Shown: one piece after another, positions 1-8,464 of the stretch
Layout of the letters: every line of letters begins with the position of its first letter
Numbering within the stretch: the stretch's first letter is position 1
Assembly (NCBI RefSeq): GCF_002005425.1
Contig: NZ_CP019704.1
Location: 310,001-374,000 of the forward strand
Length of the DNA stretch: 64,000 bases
Source of the DNA: Polaribacter sp. BM10
GTDB lineage: Bacteria; Bacteroidota; Bacteroidia; Flavobacteriales; Flavobacteriaceae
Direction of reading: 5' to 3'
Translations under genes and position numbers: made by a program
Notes under the pieces: model-generated
What the model was told of the DNA's origin: nothing
What the model saw: the letters and a program-made list of their open reading frames with translations, nothing else
Databases searched by the model: none

Positions 1-787
1 GAGCTGCTAATAATTTTTTCTGATATTTTCCTTGCACTACATCAACAATTACCAATACCGCTAATACAAAGTAAAAAGTAGTTTTACTCATTGGTACAAT
101 TTCGTTACCAAAAAGTTTAATATGTGCTAAATGTCCGCCTTCTGTAACTAACATTATTCCTACAATAAAAAGAATAAATAAACCCAATACTTCGTACATT
201 CTGTTTTTTGCTAAAAAGCTAGAAATTCTATCAGCTAAAAATAACATTAGCAAACCACTAATTACAATAGCAATAGCCATTACAATAAAAGCGGTTGTAG
301 AATTTTCGATTTCACTAGTTAAACCAATTGCAGCTAAAATAGAATCGAAAGAAAAAACAAGATTCATAATTACAATACTTGTTATAACTGCATTAGCAGA
401 TTTAGCTCTTTTAGAATCACCTTCAATATCGTTATCTAAATTATTAGTACCAATCATGTGCCAAATTTCTTTAATAGCTGTATAGATAATAAAACCACCA
501 CCTAATAAAACAATGATGCTGTGACCATTAAATTCAAAATGAACAATATCTTTTATTTCACCAGTTAAAAAAGAAAAAGGTTCTTGAAAAAAATCAATAA
601 TAGACACTAAAATAAAAAGCAATACAATTCTTAACACAATTGCTATTAAGATTCCTGTTTTTCTAACTTTTTTTTGATCTGCTACCGGCGCTTTTTTAGA
701 TTCTAAAGAAATATAAAGTAGGTTATCGAAACCAAGAACTGCTTGTAAAAGCACAAGCATAATTAATGTAAAAATTACTTCTAACAT
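1..787 (-). CDS. TerC family integral membrane protein (3' end outside window)
   Basis: Reading the minus strand from the ATG at 785-787 gives 262 codons without a stop before the window edge, so the C terminus is missing. The protein begins MLEVIFTLIMLVLLQAVLGF and continues with DNLLYISLESKKAP, the N-terminal signature of TerC/Alx membrane proteins. Several long hydrophobic segments follow, and an acidic patch inside the membrane (VFSFDSILAAIGL) is the second conserved motif of the family. Members act in the inner membrane; some are linked to manganese or calcium export and to metalation of secreted proteins, while the tellurite resistance label is historical. The neighbouring TSUP gene is on the same strand 93 bp upstream, but no shared function is evident. 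Family assignment is firm; the transported substrate is unknown. Confidence 0.88.
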   Translation of the reverse strand, partial: MLEVIFTLIMLVLLQAVLGFDNLLYISLESKKAPVADQKKVRKTGILIAIVLRIVLLFILVSIIDFFQEPFSFLTGEIKDIVHFEFNGHSIIVLLGGGFIIYTAIKEIWHMIGTNNLDNDIEGDSKRAKSANAVITSIVIMNLVFSFDSILAAIGLTSEIENSTTAFIVMAIAIVISGLLMLFLADRISSFLAKNRMYEVLGLFILFIVGIMLVTEGGHLAHIKLFGNEIVPMSKTTFYFVLAVLVIVDVVQGKYQKKLLAA

Positions 788-880
788 AGTTTTTTATTGT
801 TTAATAAGTATGAAGTTCAAATATATTTGGATTGTAGAAAATACACAATTAATATTCGATTTACTTTTAGTATTATAGTT

Positions 881-1651
881 TTAGGTAAATAAATGTTTAA
901 CTAGAATTCTAATACTTACAAAAGCAATTAAAATAGCAGTTGCTTTTTTAAGTTGTATAGGTTTAAGAATTGTTGCGCTTAATCTGCTTCCTATTTGTCC
1001 GCCAATAAAAACAGTAATTAATAAAATAGAAGTTAATTGCCAATCGATATTAAAATCTGGATTAGAATATTGCCCAATTAAACCAGCAATAGAGTTTACT
1101 AAAATAAATACACTAGCTGTAGCTGCAATTTTTTTAGGCGTATTCCAATTTGTAAGATGTAAAAGTGGTGCTAAGAAAATGCCTCCGCCAATACCAACCA
1201 TTCCAGAAATAAAACCGATAAAACCACCAAAACCTGCATTTTTTAGAAAATTTGGTTGCTGATCTTTATTATCCGTAGAAATTATTTTTTTTGAAATCCA
1301 CATAGTTATTGCTGCAAAAAGAAGTGTAAAACCCAAAAGAATAAAAAAGAAATTCTGACTTATTTTTAGTTTTCCACCGAGAAATGCAAACGGAATACTT
1401 AAGAGAATTAAAGGTACTATTTTTTTCCATTCTATTTGTTTCTGCTGATGAAATAATAAAACATTACTGGTAACAACAACAATGTTGCAAAGTAAAGCAG
1501 TTGCTCTAATTTGTGTAAATGCAATGCTTGTTAATGCTAAAATTGCTAAATAACTAGAACCGCCACCAAAACCAATAGCTGCATATAATATTGCCACTGA
1601 AAAAAACAGAATTATTACAGGTAAGTTTGTTAAAATTAAATCAAATTCCAT
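881..1651 (-). CDS. TSUP/TauE-SafE family membrane permease
   Basis: This 256-residue protein is almost entirely hydrophobic, with about eight predicted membrane segments. It carries the two glycine-rich repeats typical of the TauE/SafE (TSUP) family: AAIGFGGGSSYLAIL near residue 25 and GMVGIGGGIFLAPLL near residue 150. The family moves sulfite, sulfonates or other small organic anions across the inner membrane. Length matches the usual 250-260 residues. The gene is divergent from acetyl-CoA synthetase, with 54 bp between the starts. That arrangement might hint at a small carboxylate or anion substrate, but this is only a guess. No sulfur metabolism genes lie nearby to fix the substrate. Confidence 0.88.
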   Translation of the reverse strand: MEFDLILTNLPVIILFFSVAILYAAIGFGGGSSYLAILALTSIAFTQIRATALLCNIVVVTSNVLLFHQQKQIEWKKIVPLILLSIPFAFLGGKLKISQNFFFILLGFTLLFAAITMWISKKIISTDNKDQQPNFLKNAGFGGFIGFISGMVGIGGGIFLAPLLHLTNWNTPKKIAATASVFILVNSIAGLIGQYSNPDFNIDWQLTSILLITVFIGGQIGSRLSATILKPIQLKKATAILIAFVSIRILVKHLFT

Positions 1652-1705
1652 AAAGCAAATATAATTTTCTATTTTTAGAAAGAATTATACTTAGCAAAAC
1701 TTATT

Positions 1706-3613
1706 ATGAGTAATTACCACATAAAACATCTAGAAGAATACTATCAAGTATACAGAAAGTCTATTAGAGAGCCAGAAAATTTTTGGGAAGAAATAGCCGA
1801 AGAGCATTTTGTTTGGCGAAAAAAATGGGATAAAGTTTTAGAGTGGGATTTCTCGAAACCAGAAATAAAATGGTTTCAAGGTGCTAAATTAAATATTACA
1901 GAAAATTGTATTGATAGACATTTGGCAACTCGAGGAGATAAAACTGCTATTTTATTTGAGCCAAATAATCCAGATGAAGCTGCAGAACATATAACTTATA
2001 ACCAATTGCACAAAAGAGTAAATCAGTTTGCAAATGTGTTAAAAGAGCAAGGTGTACAAAAAGGAGATCGAGTTTGTATTTATGTGCCGATGATACCTGA
2101 GTTGGCAATTGCAACTTTAGCATGTGCCAGAATTGGCGCAATACATTCTGTAGTTTTCGCAGGCTTTTCTGCAACAGCATTGGCAACAAGAATAAATGAT
2201 TCTGATTGTAAAATGGTAATTACTGCTGATGGATCTTATAGAGGCTCAAAAACCATAGACTTAAAAGGAATTGTAGATGAAGCTTTAGAAAATTGTAGTT
2301 GTGTAGAAACTGTTTTAGTTGCAAAAAGAATTCAATCTAATATATCGATGAAATCTGATAGAGATAAATGGTTACAACCTTTGTTAGATAATGCTTCTGA
2401 TGTTTGTGAGGTAGAGATAATGAATGCCGAAGACCCGTTATTTATTTTATACACTTCTGGCTCTACGGGTACGCCAAAAGGAATGGTGCATACTACTGCA
2501 GGATATATGGTTTATGCTGCTTATACTTTTAAAAATGCATTTCAATATAGAGAAAACGATGTGTATTGGTGTACCGCAGATATTGGTTGGATTACCGGAC
2601 ATTCTTATATTGTTTATGGTCCGTTAGCAAACGGAGCAACAACTGTTATGTTTGAAGGTGTACCAAGTTATCCAGATTTTGGTAGGTTTTGGCAAATTGT
2701 AGAAAAGCACAAAGTAAATCAGTTTTATACAGCGCCAACAGCAATTAGAGCATTGGCAAAACAAGGTACAGAATTGGTAGATAAATATAATTTGTCTTCG
2801 TTAAAAGTTTTGGGTTCTGTTGGTGAGCCCATAAATGAAGAAGCATGGCATTGGTATAATGATAATGTTGGTAAAAAGAAAAGTCCGATTATAGATTCTT
2901 GGTGGCAAACAGAAACTGGCGGAATCATGATTACTCCAATTCCGTATGTTACACCTACAAAACCAACCTATGCAACATTACCTTTTATAGGTGTTCAACC
3001 AGCTTTAATGGATGAAAACGGACAAGAATTAAAAGGAAATCAAGTAGAAGGAAGGTTGTGTATAAAATTTCCTTGGCCAAGTATTGCGAGAACTATTTGG
3101 GGAAATCATCAACGATATAAAGAAACCTATTTTTCTGCTTTCGAAAATAACTATTTTACAGGCGATGGCGCCTTAAGAGATGAAGTTGGTTATTATCGAA
3201 TAACTGGTAGAGTAGATGATGTTATTATTGTTTCTGGACATAATTTAGGAACTGCACCAATAGAAGATGCTATAAACGAGCATCCGGCAATTGCCGAATC
3301 TGCTATTGTTGGTTTTCCACACGATATTAAAGGAAGTGCTTTATACGGTTATATTACTTTAAAGGATGCCGGAGAATATAGAAATCATGATAATCTTAAA
3401 AAAGAAATCAATCAATTAATTGCAGACAGAATTGGACCAATTGCAAAATTAGATAAAATTCAATTTTCAGAAGGATTGCCAAAAACACGTTCAGGAAAAA
3501 TTATGCGTCGTATTTTACGTAAAATTGCAGCTAATGAAATGGATAACTTAGGCGATACAAGTACATTGTTAAATCCGGAAGTTGTACAAAGTATTATTGA
3601 TAATAGATTGTAA
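1706..3613 (+). CDS. acs: Acetyl-CoA synthetase (acetate--CoA ligase)
   Basis: This is a 635-residue member of the adenylate-forming ANL superfamily. It activates acetate with ATP to acetyl-AMP and transfers it to CoA in the cytoplasm. An N-terminal cap (about residues 1-80) precedes the large ATP-binding domain. The P-loop-like motif YTSGSTGTPKGM lies near residue 250, GEPINEEAW near 373 and WWQTETGG near 399. The hinge and C-terminal domain carry TGRVDDVIIVSGH near 503. The terminal PKTRSGKIMRRIL supplies the conserved lysine that is acetylated and needed for adenylation. Length fits the Acs family (620-660 residues). The gene stands alone, facing the minus-strand outer-membrane gene. It probably supports growth on acetate or overflow re-uptake. 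Confidence 0.95.
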   Translation: MSNYHIKHLEEYYQVYRKSIREPENFWEEIAEEHFVWRKKWDKVLEWDFSKPEIKWFQGAKLNITENCIDRHLATRGDKTAILFEPNNPDEAAEHITYNQLHKRVNQFANVLKEQGVQKGDRVCIYVPMIPELAIATLACARIGAIHSVVFAGFSATALATRINDSDCKMVITADGSYRGSKTIDLKGIVDEALENCSCVETVLVAKRIQSNISMKSDRDKWLQPLLDNASDVCEVEIMNAEDPLFILYTSGSTGTPKGMVHTTAGYMVYAAYTFKNAFQYRENDVYWCTADIGWITGHSYIVYGPLANGATTVMFEGVPSYPDFGRFWQIVEKHKVNQFYTAPTAIRALAKQGTELVDKYNLSSLKVLGSVGEPINEEAWHWYNDNVGKKKSPIIDSWWQTETGGIMITPIPYVTPTKPTYATLPFIGVQPALMDENGQELKGNQVEGRLCIKFPWPSIARTIWGNHQRYKETYFSAFENNYFTGDGALRDEVGYYRITGRVDDVIIVSGHNLGTAPIEDAINEHPAIAESAIVGFPHDIKGSALYGYITLKDAGEYRNHDNLKKEINQLIADRIGPIAKLDKIQFSEGLPKTRSGKIMRRILRKIAANEMDNLGDTSTLLNPEVVQSIIDNRL

Positions 3614-3674
3614 ATTAATTTCTAGTAAGTTTTTTTTATTATATAGGTGATTTCTGAATTATAGATTTACAAAA

Positions 3675-6302
3675 TTATAATTTATAGATTGCCTTTATAA
3701 CAAATGTTCTAGGGAAAACAAAAGTTCTTCTTTCAGAAAATAAATTTGAAGTTAGAGTAGCGTTTAATTTAGAAATATTGTTGCCAATATTTGTGCCTAA
3801 TAATTCAAAACCCCATGGACTATTTTCTTTTTGATAAAAAATGGAAGCATTTAATTCGTTAAATGAATTGGTGTTTTTAGTAGCGTTATTTTTATAAAAA
3901 TTATACAAATATTCAGTTTTAAATTTCCAATTTTCGTACTCATAATCTACAGCAACATCTAAATTAGATAAATTAGAAATTGTATTAAATAAAGAGTTAG
4001 TGTTGTCTTTATATGTTTGAGAATATGAAAAATCTATATTTGGTTTATTATCATATACAGTTCTAAAACTGGCTCGGGTTAAAAATGAATTATTATTAGA
4101 CTTAATTTTATTATTGTTTATAAATGTTGCGTAATTGGAATTTGTATATTCTGTTAATACAGTAGCTTTCCAGTATTTATAATTGTAAACAACTCTAAAA
4201 TTTGTAGTTAAAGATTTGTTGGGAGTATCAATGTTAATAGGATTAATAACATTAAAAATAGTTGAAGTGTTAAAAATATTCTGGACTTGATTATTTCTTA
4301 TCTTATAATAAATACTAGGGTAAAAACTCCAACCATAGGTTTTGTAATTTCTATAACTTAAACTAACAAAGTGATAAAAAGTTTCTTTTAAATCCGTGTT
4401 ACCAGTATAGATATTATTGTAATTATTTAAAATATTATTAGAAATTAATTGTCTTGTGCTCGGAAATGTATTTGTAAGGTTGTATTTAAAGATAAGCTTC
4501 TTTCTATTAGTAATATCCCAATCTATTTCAATTTTAGGTAGTAGTAAATTAGATTGATAAGAGCTGTTGTTATTAAGGTCTAAACTTGTTCTGTTGTAAT
4601 TTTGATATTTTAATTCTGCTGTAAAAATAGCATCACCAATTAATTTTTTATATAAAATACTTGTAAAAATAGTAAATTGGTTGTGTTTTAGATTATTAGA
4701 GAAATTACTAATAGTTGTATTATCTTGTTGTAAACTACTCTTAAATTTATTTTGTTCGTAATTATTACCCACATTAAAGTAAAGATGATTCACATTATCT
4801 AATATCCAAAAGTGTTTTAAGGCAACATTATATTCAAACTTTTCACTTGAAGATTTTTTTAGAACATTTATACTTTCTTTCTCATTGATAGGAATATTAT
4901 TTGGGAAAATATTAGTGTTTGTTAACCAATTTGTGGAATCATCAATTTTGTTAAAATTAAAATTTACAATTGCTTGTGATGTATGGTAAGTAGAAAACTT
5001 TTTTTCTGCTTTTAAATAAGAATTTATTTTATCAGAATTAATTAAATTATTTTCATTAAAGTTTATTATAGAATTAGCTAAATCTCTATTGTTTTCGATG
5101 GTTTGGTTTATCGAAGTCGTTTCAAATTTAGTATAATATTTAATTCTTGTATTTTCTTCTGGTTTATATAAGAATTGTATTTTTCCTAAGAATAAATTCT
5201 GATTATTACTTTCATCTTCGCGCAATCTTTCAGTAATATTATCTATTAAATAATTTCTAAAGTTTTCTACACGACCATTTGTTTTATCTGATAGTGCAAT
5301 TAAAAAAGAACTAATACTCAGTTTTTCATTTTTAGCATGTTGTATGTTGAAACCACCAAATTTGTGTTTACTAGCTGTAAAATTTTGATTTCGTAATAAT
5401 TTTACAATCGGAGATTGAATAACTTCTTTTAAGTTATTCATGTCTAAACCACCATCAAAATTTATATAATCTCTTAAAGTAAAAGATTTTCTGTTTGTAT
5501 TGTTAAAATCTCCAATAAAACTATAATTAGTTTTTGGGCTGTATTTAAAAATTGCAGGATGTAAAACATATCTGTTTTTAATACCTAAACCTGCCTCTAT
5601 ATCTCCAAACACAAACTTTTTTTTGTCTTCTTTTAAGCTAATGTTCATAGCAATTTCATCAGATTTTTCTAAACCTTTCATAAAAGCATTTTCATGATAA
5701 TCTTCTATAACATCTATTTTGTCAATTACATCTGCAGGTATGTTGTTTACTGCCAATTTTGTGTCTCCTGTAAAAAACTTTTTATTATCTACTAAAAGTG
5801 TCGTTACTTTTTTACCTTTTACAGTAACATTGCCTTTTCTATCTACTTCTACGCCAGGTAATTTTTTTAAAACTTGTTTTAGTTTACGTTCTTTACCATT
5901 TGTAAAAGCATCTGTATTATATGTGGTAGTGTCTTTTCTAATTCTTACCGGAATTTTATATTTAATAACAATTTCTTCTAATTTATTGGGGTCTTCCTTT
6001 AAAATAAAATTAATAATACTATCTTTTTTAGGAGTGTTTAAAGTTTCTTTTCTAGTTATAAAGCCCATAAAACTTATAGAGCTATTATAAGTTGTGTTCT
6101 TTGTAAGCGATAAAGTATAATTCCCTAAATTATCACTAACGTTATGGGCTAATTTACCTTTATTGGTGGGGAAAGCTAAAATATTTGCGCCAGTTAATGG
6201 TTTATTATTTTCATCTAAAATTTTACCTTTTATTACTATTTGTGATGATATAGCAAGAGAAAAGTTTAATATAAAAAATAAAATTAGATGTGGTTTTTTC
6301 AT
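3675..6302 (-). CDS. Outer-membrane beta-barrel protein, TonB-receptor-like, with carboxypeptidase-regulatory-like domain
   Basis: The 875-residue protein starts with a Sec signal peptide ending near ISSQ (residue 20). A carboxypeptidase regulatory-like beta-sandwich follows (about 22-100, IKGKILDENNKPLTGANILA), then a TonB-receptor plug-like segment (about 115-225, with RKGNVTVKGKKVTTLLVDNK and a PADVIDKIDVIED motif). The rest is a long beta-barrel rich in aromatic and asparagine residues, ending in the terminal aromatic pattern of barrel strands (FVIKAIYKL). This resembles the outer_membrane_beta-barrel group often called TonB-dependent receptors although a clear TonB box is not visible. 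It is the last gene of a minus-strand unit with two GLPGLI proteins and a small peptide, with gaps of 4-5 bp, so they are probably co-transcribed. Substrate unknown. Confidence 0.85.
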   Translation of the reverse strand: MKKPHLILFFILNFSLAISSQIVIKGKILDENNKPLTGANILAFPTNKGKLAHNVSDNLGNYTLSLTKNTTYNSSISFMGFITRKETLNTPKKDSIINFILKEDPNKLEEIVIKYKIPVRIRKDTTTYNTDAFTNGKERKLKQVLKKLPGVEVDRKGNVTVKGKKVTTLLVDNKKFFTGDTKLAVNNIPADVIDKIDVIEDYHENAFMKGLEKSDEIAMNISLKEDKKKFVFGDIEAGLGIKNRYVLHPAIFKYSPKTNYSFIGDFNNTNRKSFTLRDYINFDGGLDMNNLKEVIQSPIVKLLRNQNFTASKHKFGGFNIQHAKNEKLSISSFLIALSDKTNGRVENFRNYLIDNITERLREDESNNQNLFLGKIQFLYKPEENTRIKYYTKFETTSINQTIENNRDLANSIINFNENNLINSDKINSYLKAEKKFSTYHTSQAIVNFNFNKIDDSTNWLTNTNIFPNNIPINEKESINVLKKSSSEKFEYNVALKHFWILDNVNHLYFNVGNNYEQNKFKSSLQQDNTTISNFSNNLKHNQFTIFTSILYKKLIGDAIFTAELKYQNYNRTSLDLNNNSSYQSNLLLPKIEIDWDITNRKKLIFKYNLTNTFPSTRQLISNNILNNYNNIYTGNTDLKETFYHFVSLSYRNYKTYGWSFYPSIYYKIRNNQVQNIFNTSTIFNVINPINIDTPNKSLTTNFRVVYNYKYWKATVLTEYTNSNYATFINNNKIKSNNNSFLTRASFRTVYDNKPNIDFSYSQTYKDNTNSLFNTISNLSNLDVAVDYEYENWKFKTEYLYNFYKNNATKNTNSFNELNASIFYQKENSPWGFELLGTNIGNNISKLNATLTSNLFSERRTFVFPRTFVIKAIYKL

Positions 6303-6307
6303 AATTT

Positions 6308-7009
6308 TTAGTCTATCGTAACTTTTCTAGCATCTCTCATTAATCTTATTTTTTCATTTACATCTATATTTTTTCCTTTTTTTAAACTAGGAATTTTTTT
6401 TATTTTTTTTGGATTTAAAATGATTTTATCAACTAAATAATAAAAGTTATCTATTTCTAATTTCAAAATTAATCCGGGTAAACCACCATTACCTATAGGG
6501 GCATAAGGCAAGGGTATATCTGTAGTGTACCATGCAATATTAGTAATGTAGTTACCAGATCTAGTATTTAATTTTTTATTAACTGCTTTATAGCAAGTGT
6601 AACCATCAATAATTTTAATTTCATTAAAGAATTCCCATTCTTTCATTCTAGAGCTATCATTAACAATATATTGTTTACTTAAAATTTCTGTATTATACAT
6701 AGCATCTTTATTAATACCATTAAATTGATACCAATTTTTGTTGGCACCTGTAGAAATATCAGCAAATTTTGATTCAAATGGATACAGAGGTATATTTTTT
6801 TCTTTTTTAAAAAAAGATTTTTCTTTATTAAAGTACAAAACATATGAACTTCTATTTACTTCCTCCGTAATTTTTCTAGTCATTTCATGGTTAGAAGTTT
6901 TACGAATTTTAGTTCTTTTTGTTTTGTAAGTAATCATTCCATTTTGACCAAATAGCGCTGTTAAATTTGTTAAAAAAAATAATGTAAAAAAGATGTTTTT
7001 TAATTTCAT
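6308..7009 (-). CDS. GLPGLI family protein (copy 2 of 2)
   Basis: This 233-residue protein has a Sec signal peptide (cleavage near ALFGQ, residue 22) and is expected in the periplasm. Near residue 172 it has the motif GNGGLPGLILKLEI that names the GLPGLI family (TIGR01200-type), preceded by the family's conserved WYTTDIPLPYAPIG segment. The function of the family is not established. It lies 4 bp downstream of a second, clearly paralogous GLPGLI gene and 5 bp upstream of the outer-membrane barrel gene, so all three are almost certainly one operon. A tandem pair next to a barrel protein with a regulatory-like domain suggests an envelope complex. What it handles cannot be read from the sequence. 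Confidence 0.88.
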   Translation of the reverse strand: MKLKNIFFTLFFLTNLTALFGQNGMITYKTKRTKIRKTSNHEMTRKITEEVNRSSYVLYFNKEKSFFKKEKNIPLYPFESKFADISTGANKNWYQFNGINKDAMYNTEILSKQYIVNDSSRMKEWEFFNEIKIIDGYTCYKAVNKKLNTRSGNYITNIAWYTTDIPLPYAPIGNGGLPGLILKLEIDNFYYLVDKIILNPKKIKKIPSLKKGKNIDVNEKIRLMRDARKVTID

Positions 7010-7013
7010 AACG

Positions 7014-7709
7014 TTAGTCTTTTGTATATTTCCTCTCTTTTCTTCTAAGGTCTACCATTTCTTTTACGGTAATTGTTTTACCATCCTTAATTTTTTCTAC
7101 TTTAATATTTATTTTAGGGTTTAGTAGTATTTTATCTACGATGTAGATGGCTCTATTACCTATTTGTAATTCTAATATTAAACCAGGTAAACCTCCCATA
7201 CCCGATGGTCCGTATGGTAAAGCTATATTTGTTGTATACCAAGCTGTATATTTTCTTTTACCACCTGTTCTATTAATATTTATGGTTTTTTCAGCTTTGT
7301 AACATTCAAACCCATCTATAATTTTAGTCTCATTAAATAATTTCCAATTCTTCATGTTTTTTTCAGAAAAATTAACCTTATAAATGGTGTCAAATATTTT
7401 AATGTTTATTAAAGAAAGTTTGCTTTTATTATATTGATAACTGTTAAAAGTAGAACCAATAACAACTGTAGCTAATTTTTGCATTAAAGGGTTTATTGGT
7501 ATGTTTTTTTCAGATTTAAAATAAGATTTTTCACTATCAAAAAATAATTTAAATTTCATTAAATCTATTTCTGTTTTTATTGCTTTTGCCTTTGTTTTGT
7601 TTTTATCCGTATTAAGGTTTATAGATTTTGTTTTATATATAATTATACCATTTTGACAATTAATAGTTGTTATATAAAAAAGTATTAATATCAGGATTGT
7701 TTTTTTCAT
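7014..7709 (-). CDS. GLPGLI family protein (copy 1 of 2)
   Basis: This 231-residue protein has a short signal peptide ending near TINCQ (residue 19) and a periplasmic body. The hallmark GMGGLPGLILEL occurs near residue 170, just after WYTTNIALPYGPSG. It shares layout and many motifs with the next gene: NGxIIYKTK near the N terminus, SEKNIPINP / KEKNIPLYP, a WKLFNETKIIDG / WEFFNEIKIIDG block, and a closing DKILLNPK. The two therefore arose by tandem duplication and then diverged. It sits 54 bp downstream of the small acidic peptide gene on the same strand. Function is unknown for the family. Confidence 0.88.
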   Translation of the reverse strand: MKKTILILILFYITTINCQNGIIIYKTKSINLNTDKNKTKAKAIKTEIDLMKFKLFFDSEKSYFKSEKNIPINPLMQKLATVVIGSTFNSYQYNKSKLSLINIKIFDTIYKVNFSEKNMKNWKLFNETKIIDGFECYKAEKTININRTGGKRKYTAWYTTNIALPYGPSGMGGLPGLILELQIGNRAIYIVDKILLNPKINIKVEKIKDGKTITVKEMVDLRRKERKYTKD

Positions 7710-7763
7710 GTTTAGTTTTTAAAAGGGAATGGATTTTATGCCATTCCCGATACTTATTTTTAG

Positions 7764-7973
7764 TTATTTACCCATACAATCCTTATAGTAAAAGTCTACT
7801 ATTGAATCTGCTTCAGCCTCTGTAAAATCTCCAAGATCATCTTCAAAAGCACTAAGTTCTTCACATGCATATGCAATACAATCATCTTCTGGATCATTTT
7901 TTTCAATATTTGTATTCGCATTCATTGTTGTAATACCCGCTATAAAAGCAAGTGTTAAAATTACTTTTTTCAT
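7764..7973 (-). CDS. Small secreted acidic peptide with three cysteines, first gene of the GLPGLI/barrel unit
   Basis: This 69-residue ORF encodes a basic start, a hydrophobic stretch and a likely signal-peptidase site after TTMNA (residue 19). The mature peptide of about 50 residues is very acidic (many D/E), with cysteines at 32, 37 and 66 and the pattern C-x4-C-E-E. I do not recognise a family. The signal peptide, in-frame start and position 54 bp ahead of two GLPGLI genes on the same strand argue that it is real. The acidic, cysteine-bearing mature part could bind a metal, or be the partner or cargo of the GLPGLI/outer-membrane pair. This is inference. It could also simply be a small periplasmic protein that is common in flavobacteria but unnamed. 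Confidence 0.65.
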   Translation of the reverse strand: MKKVILTLAFIAGITTMNANTNIEKNDPEDDCIAYACEELSAFEDDLGDFTEAEADSIVDFYYKDCMGK

Positions 7974-8005
7974 AATAAAAGTTTTAAATTTTTTTAATTA
8001 AATAT

Positions 8006-8037
8006 TTTGTACTAATCTATGAGGTGTGCTACATTTG
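8006..8037 (+). promoter_or_regulatory. Bacteroidota-type promoter for a candidate small RNA
   Basis: A TTTG element at 8006-8009 is followed after 20 bp by TACATTTG at 8030-8037. This matches the Bacteroidota primary sigma consensus (TTTG, 19-21 bp, TAnnTTTG) well. No ORF begins downstream within reach. The predicted start near 8042-8044 falls just before the structured element at 8048-8137, which suggests that it drives a non-coding RNA. Confidence 0.6.
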
Positions 8038-8042
8038 TAATA

Positions 8043-8147
8043 CTTTCCTCGGTTTGTCTTTTGTTTATTTACATAGGCATTAGTATTTGGGTTGACATTA
8101 TTTAGCGTATTGTATTATTTAAATTTTACAAACCGAGTTTTTTATTT
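8043..8147 (+). ncRNA. Candidate 6S-like regulatory RNA (6S-Flavo type)
   Basis: About 105 nt downstream of a good promoter fold into the shape of a 6S RNA. The 5' and 3' ends pair perfectly over 10 bp (CTCGGTTTGT at 8048-8057 with ACAAACCGAG at 8128-8137). A large nearly symmetric open region follows (13 nt at 8058-8070 against 14 nt at 8114-8127). A second imperfect stem pairs ACATAGGC (8071-8078) with GCGTATTGT (8105-8113) and closes a 26-nt loop. The closing stem is followed by a T-rich run at 8138-8147, as in an intrinsic terminator. 6S RNA mimics an open promoter and sequesters RNA polymerase holoenzyme; a flavobacterial variant is known as 6S-Flavo. I folded this by eye and cannot compare with the covariance model, so another structured sRNA remains possible. 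Confidence 0.5.
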
Positions 8148-8175
8148 AAAATAACAAGCTTATTATTTTAAATAA
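8142..8175. repeat. Perfect 13-bp AT-rich inverted repeat
   Basis: TTATTTAAAATAA at 8142-8154 is the exact reverse complement of TTATTTTAAATAA at 8163-8175, with an 8-nt spacer. It begins within the T-run that follows the candidate small RNA. It could be a second terminator hairpin or an operator in this divergent region. Confidence 0.5.
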
Positions 8176-8252
8176 TTTGTACTAGATTACAAACCAATGT
8201 TTGGCGTAAAGTTTAATTTTAAATTTTAATGAAAGAAAGCAATTTTTTCTTC

Positions 8253-8280
8253 TCTTCCACAAAATAATTTTGATGGAAGA
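8253..8280. repeat. Hairpin-forming inverted repeat, 13-bp stem with one bulged A
   Basis: TCTTCCACAAAAT (8253-8265) pairs with ATTTTG (8267-8272), a bulged A (8273) and TGGAAGA (8274-8280). No T-run follows on either strand, so it does not look like a terminator. It may be a protein-binding site or 5' structure in the 491-bp gap between the small peptide gene and the ABC exporter. The rest of that gap is AT-rich without further signals I can support. Confidence 0.4.
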
Positions 8281-8383
8281 TATCCAAATGTAAAAAAAAA
8301 AAATGAAACTCACGTTTTTCTTTAAGTTAAAGTTTTAATTTATATGTATTTACGTTTAAGGTAAGTTCTTTCGGTATTTAAAC

Positions 8384-8413
8384 TTTTAAGTTTTTTTGTT
8401 TATTGTAACTTTG
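8384..8413 (+). promoter_or_regulatory. Probable promoter of the MsbA-like ABC gene
   Basis: TAACTTTG at 8406-8413 fits the -7 element TAnnTTTG. A weak TTTT at 8384-8387 stands at the position of the -33 TTTG, 18 bp upstream. The ATG of the exporter is 51 bp downstream. Confidence 0.4.
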
Positions 8414-8464
8414 TAATTCTGTCATGCTTTTTCCTTGTGGCATATAAATTGACAACTATCCTTC

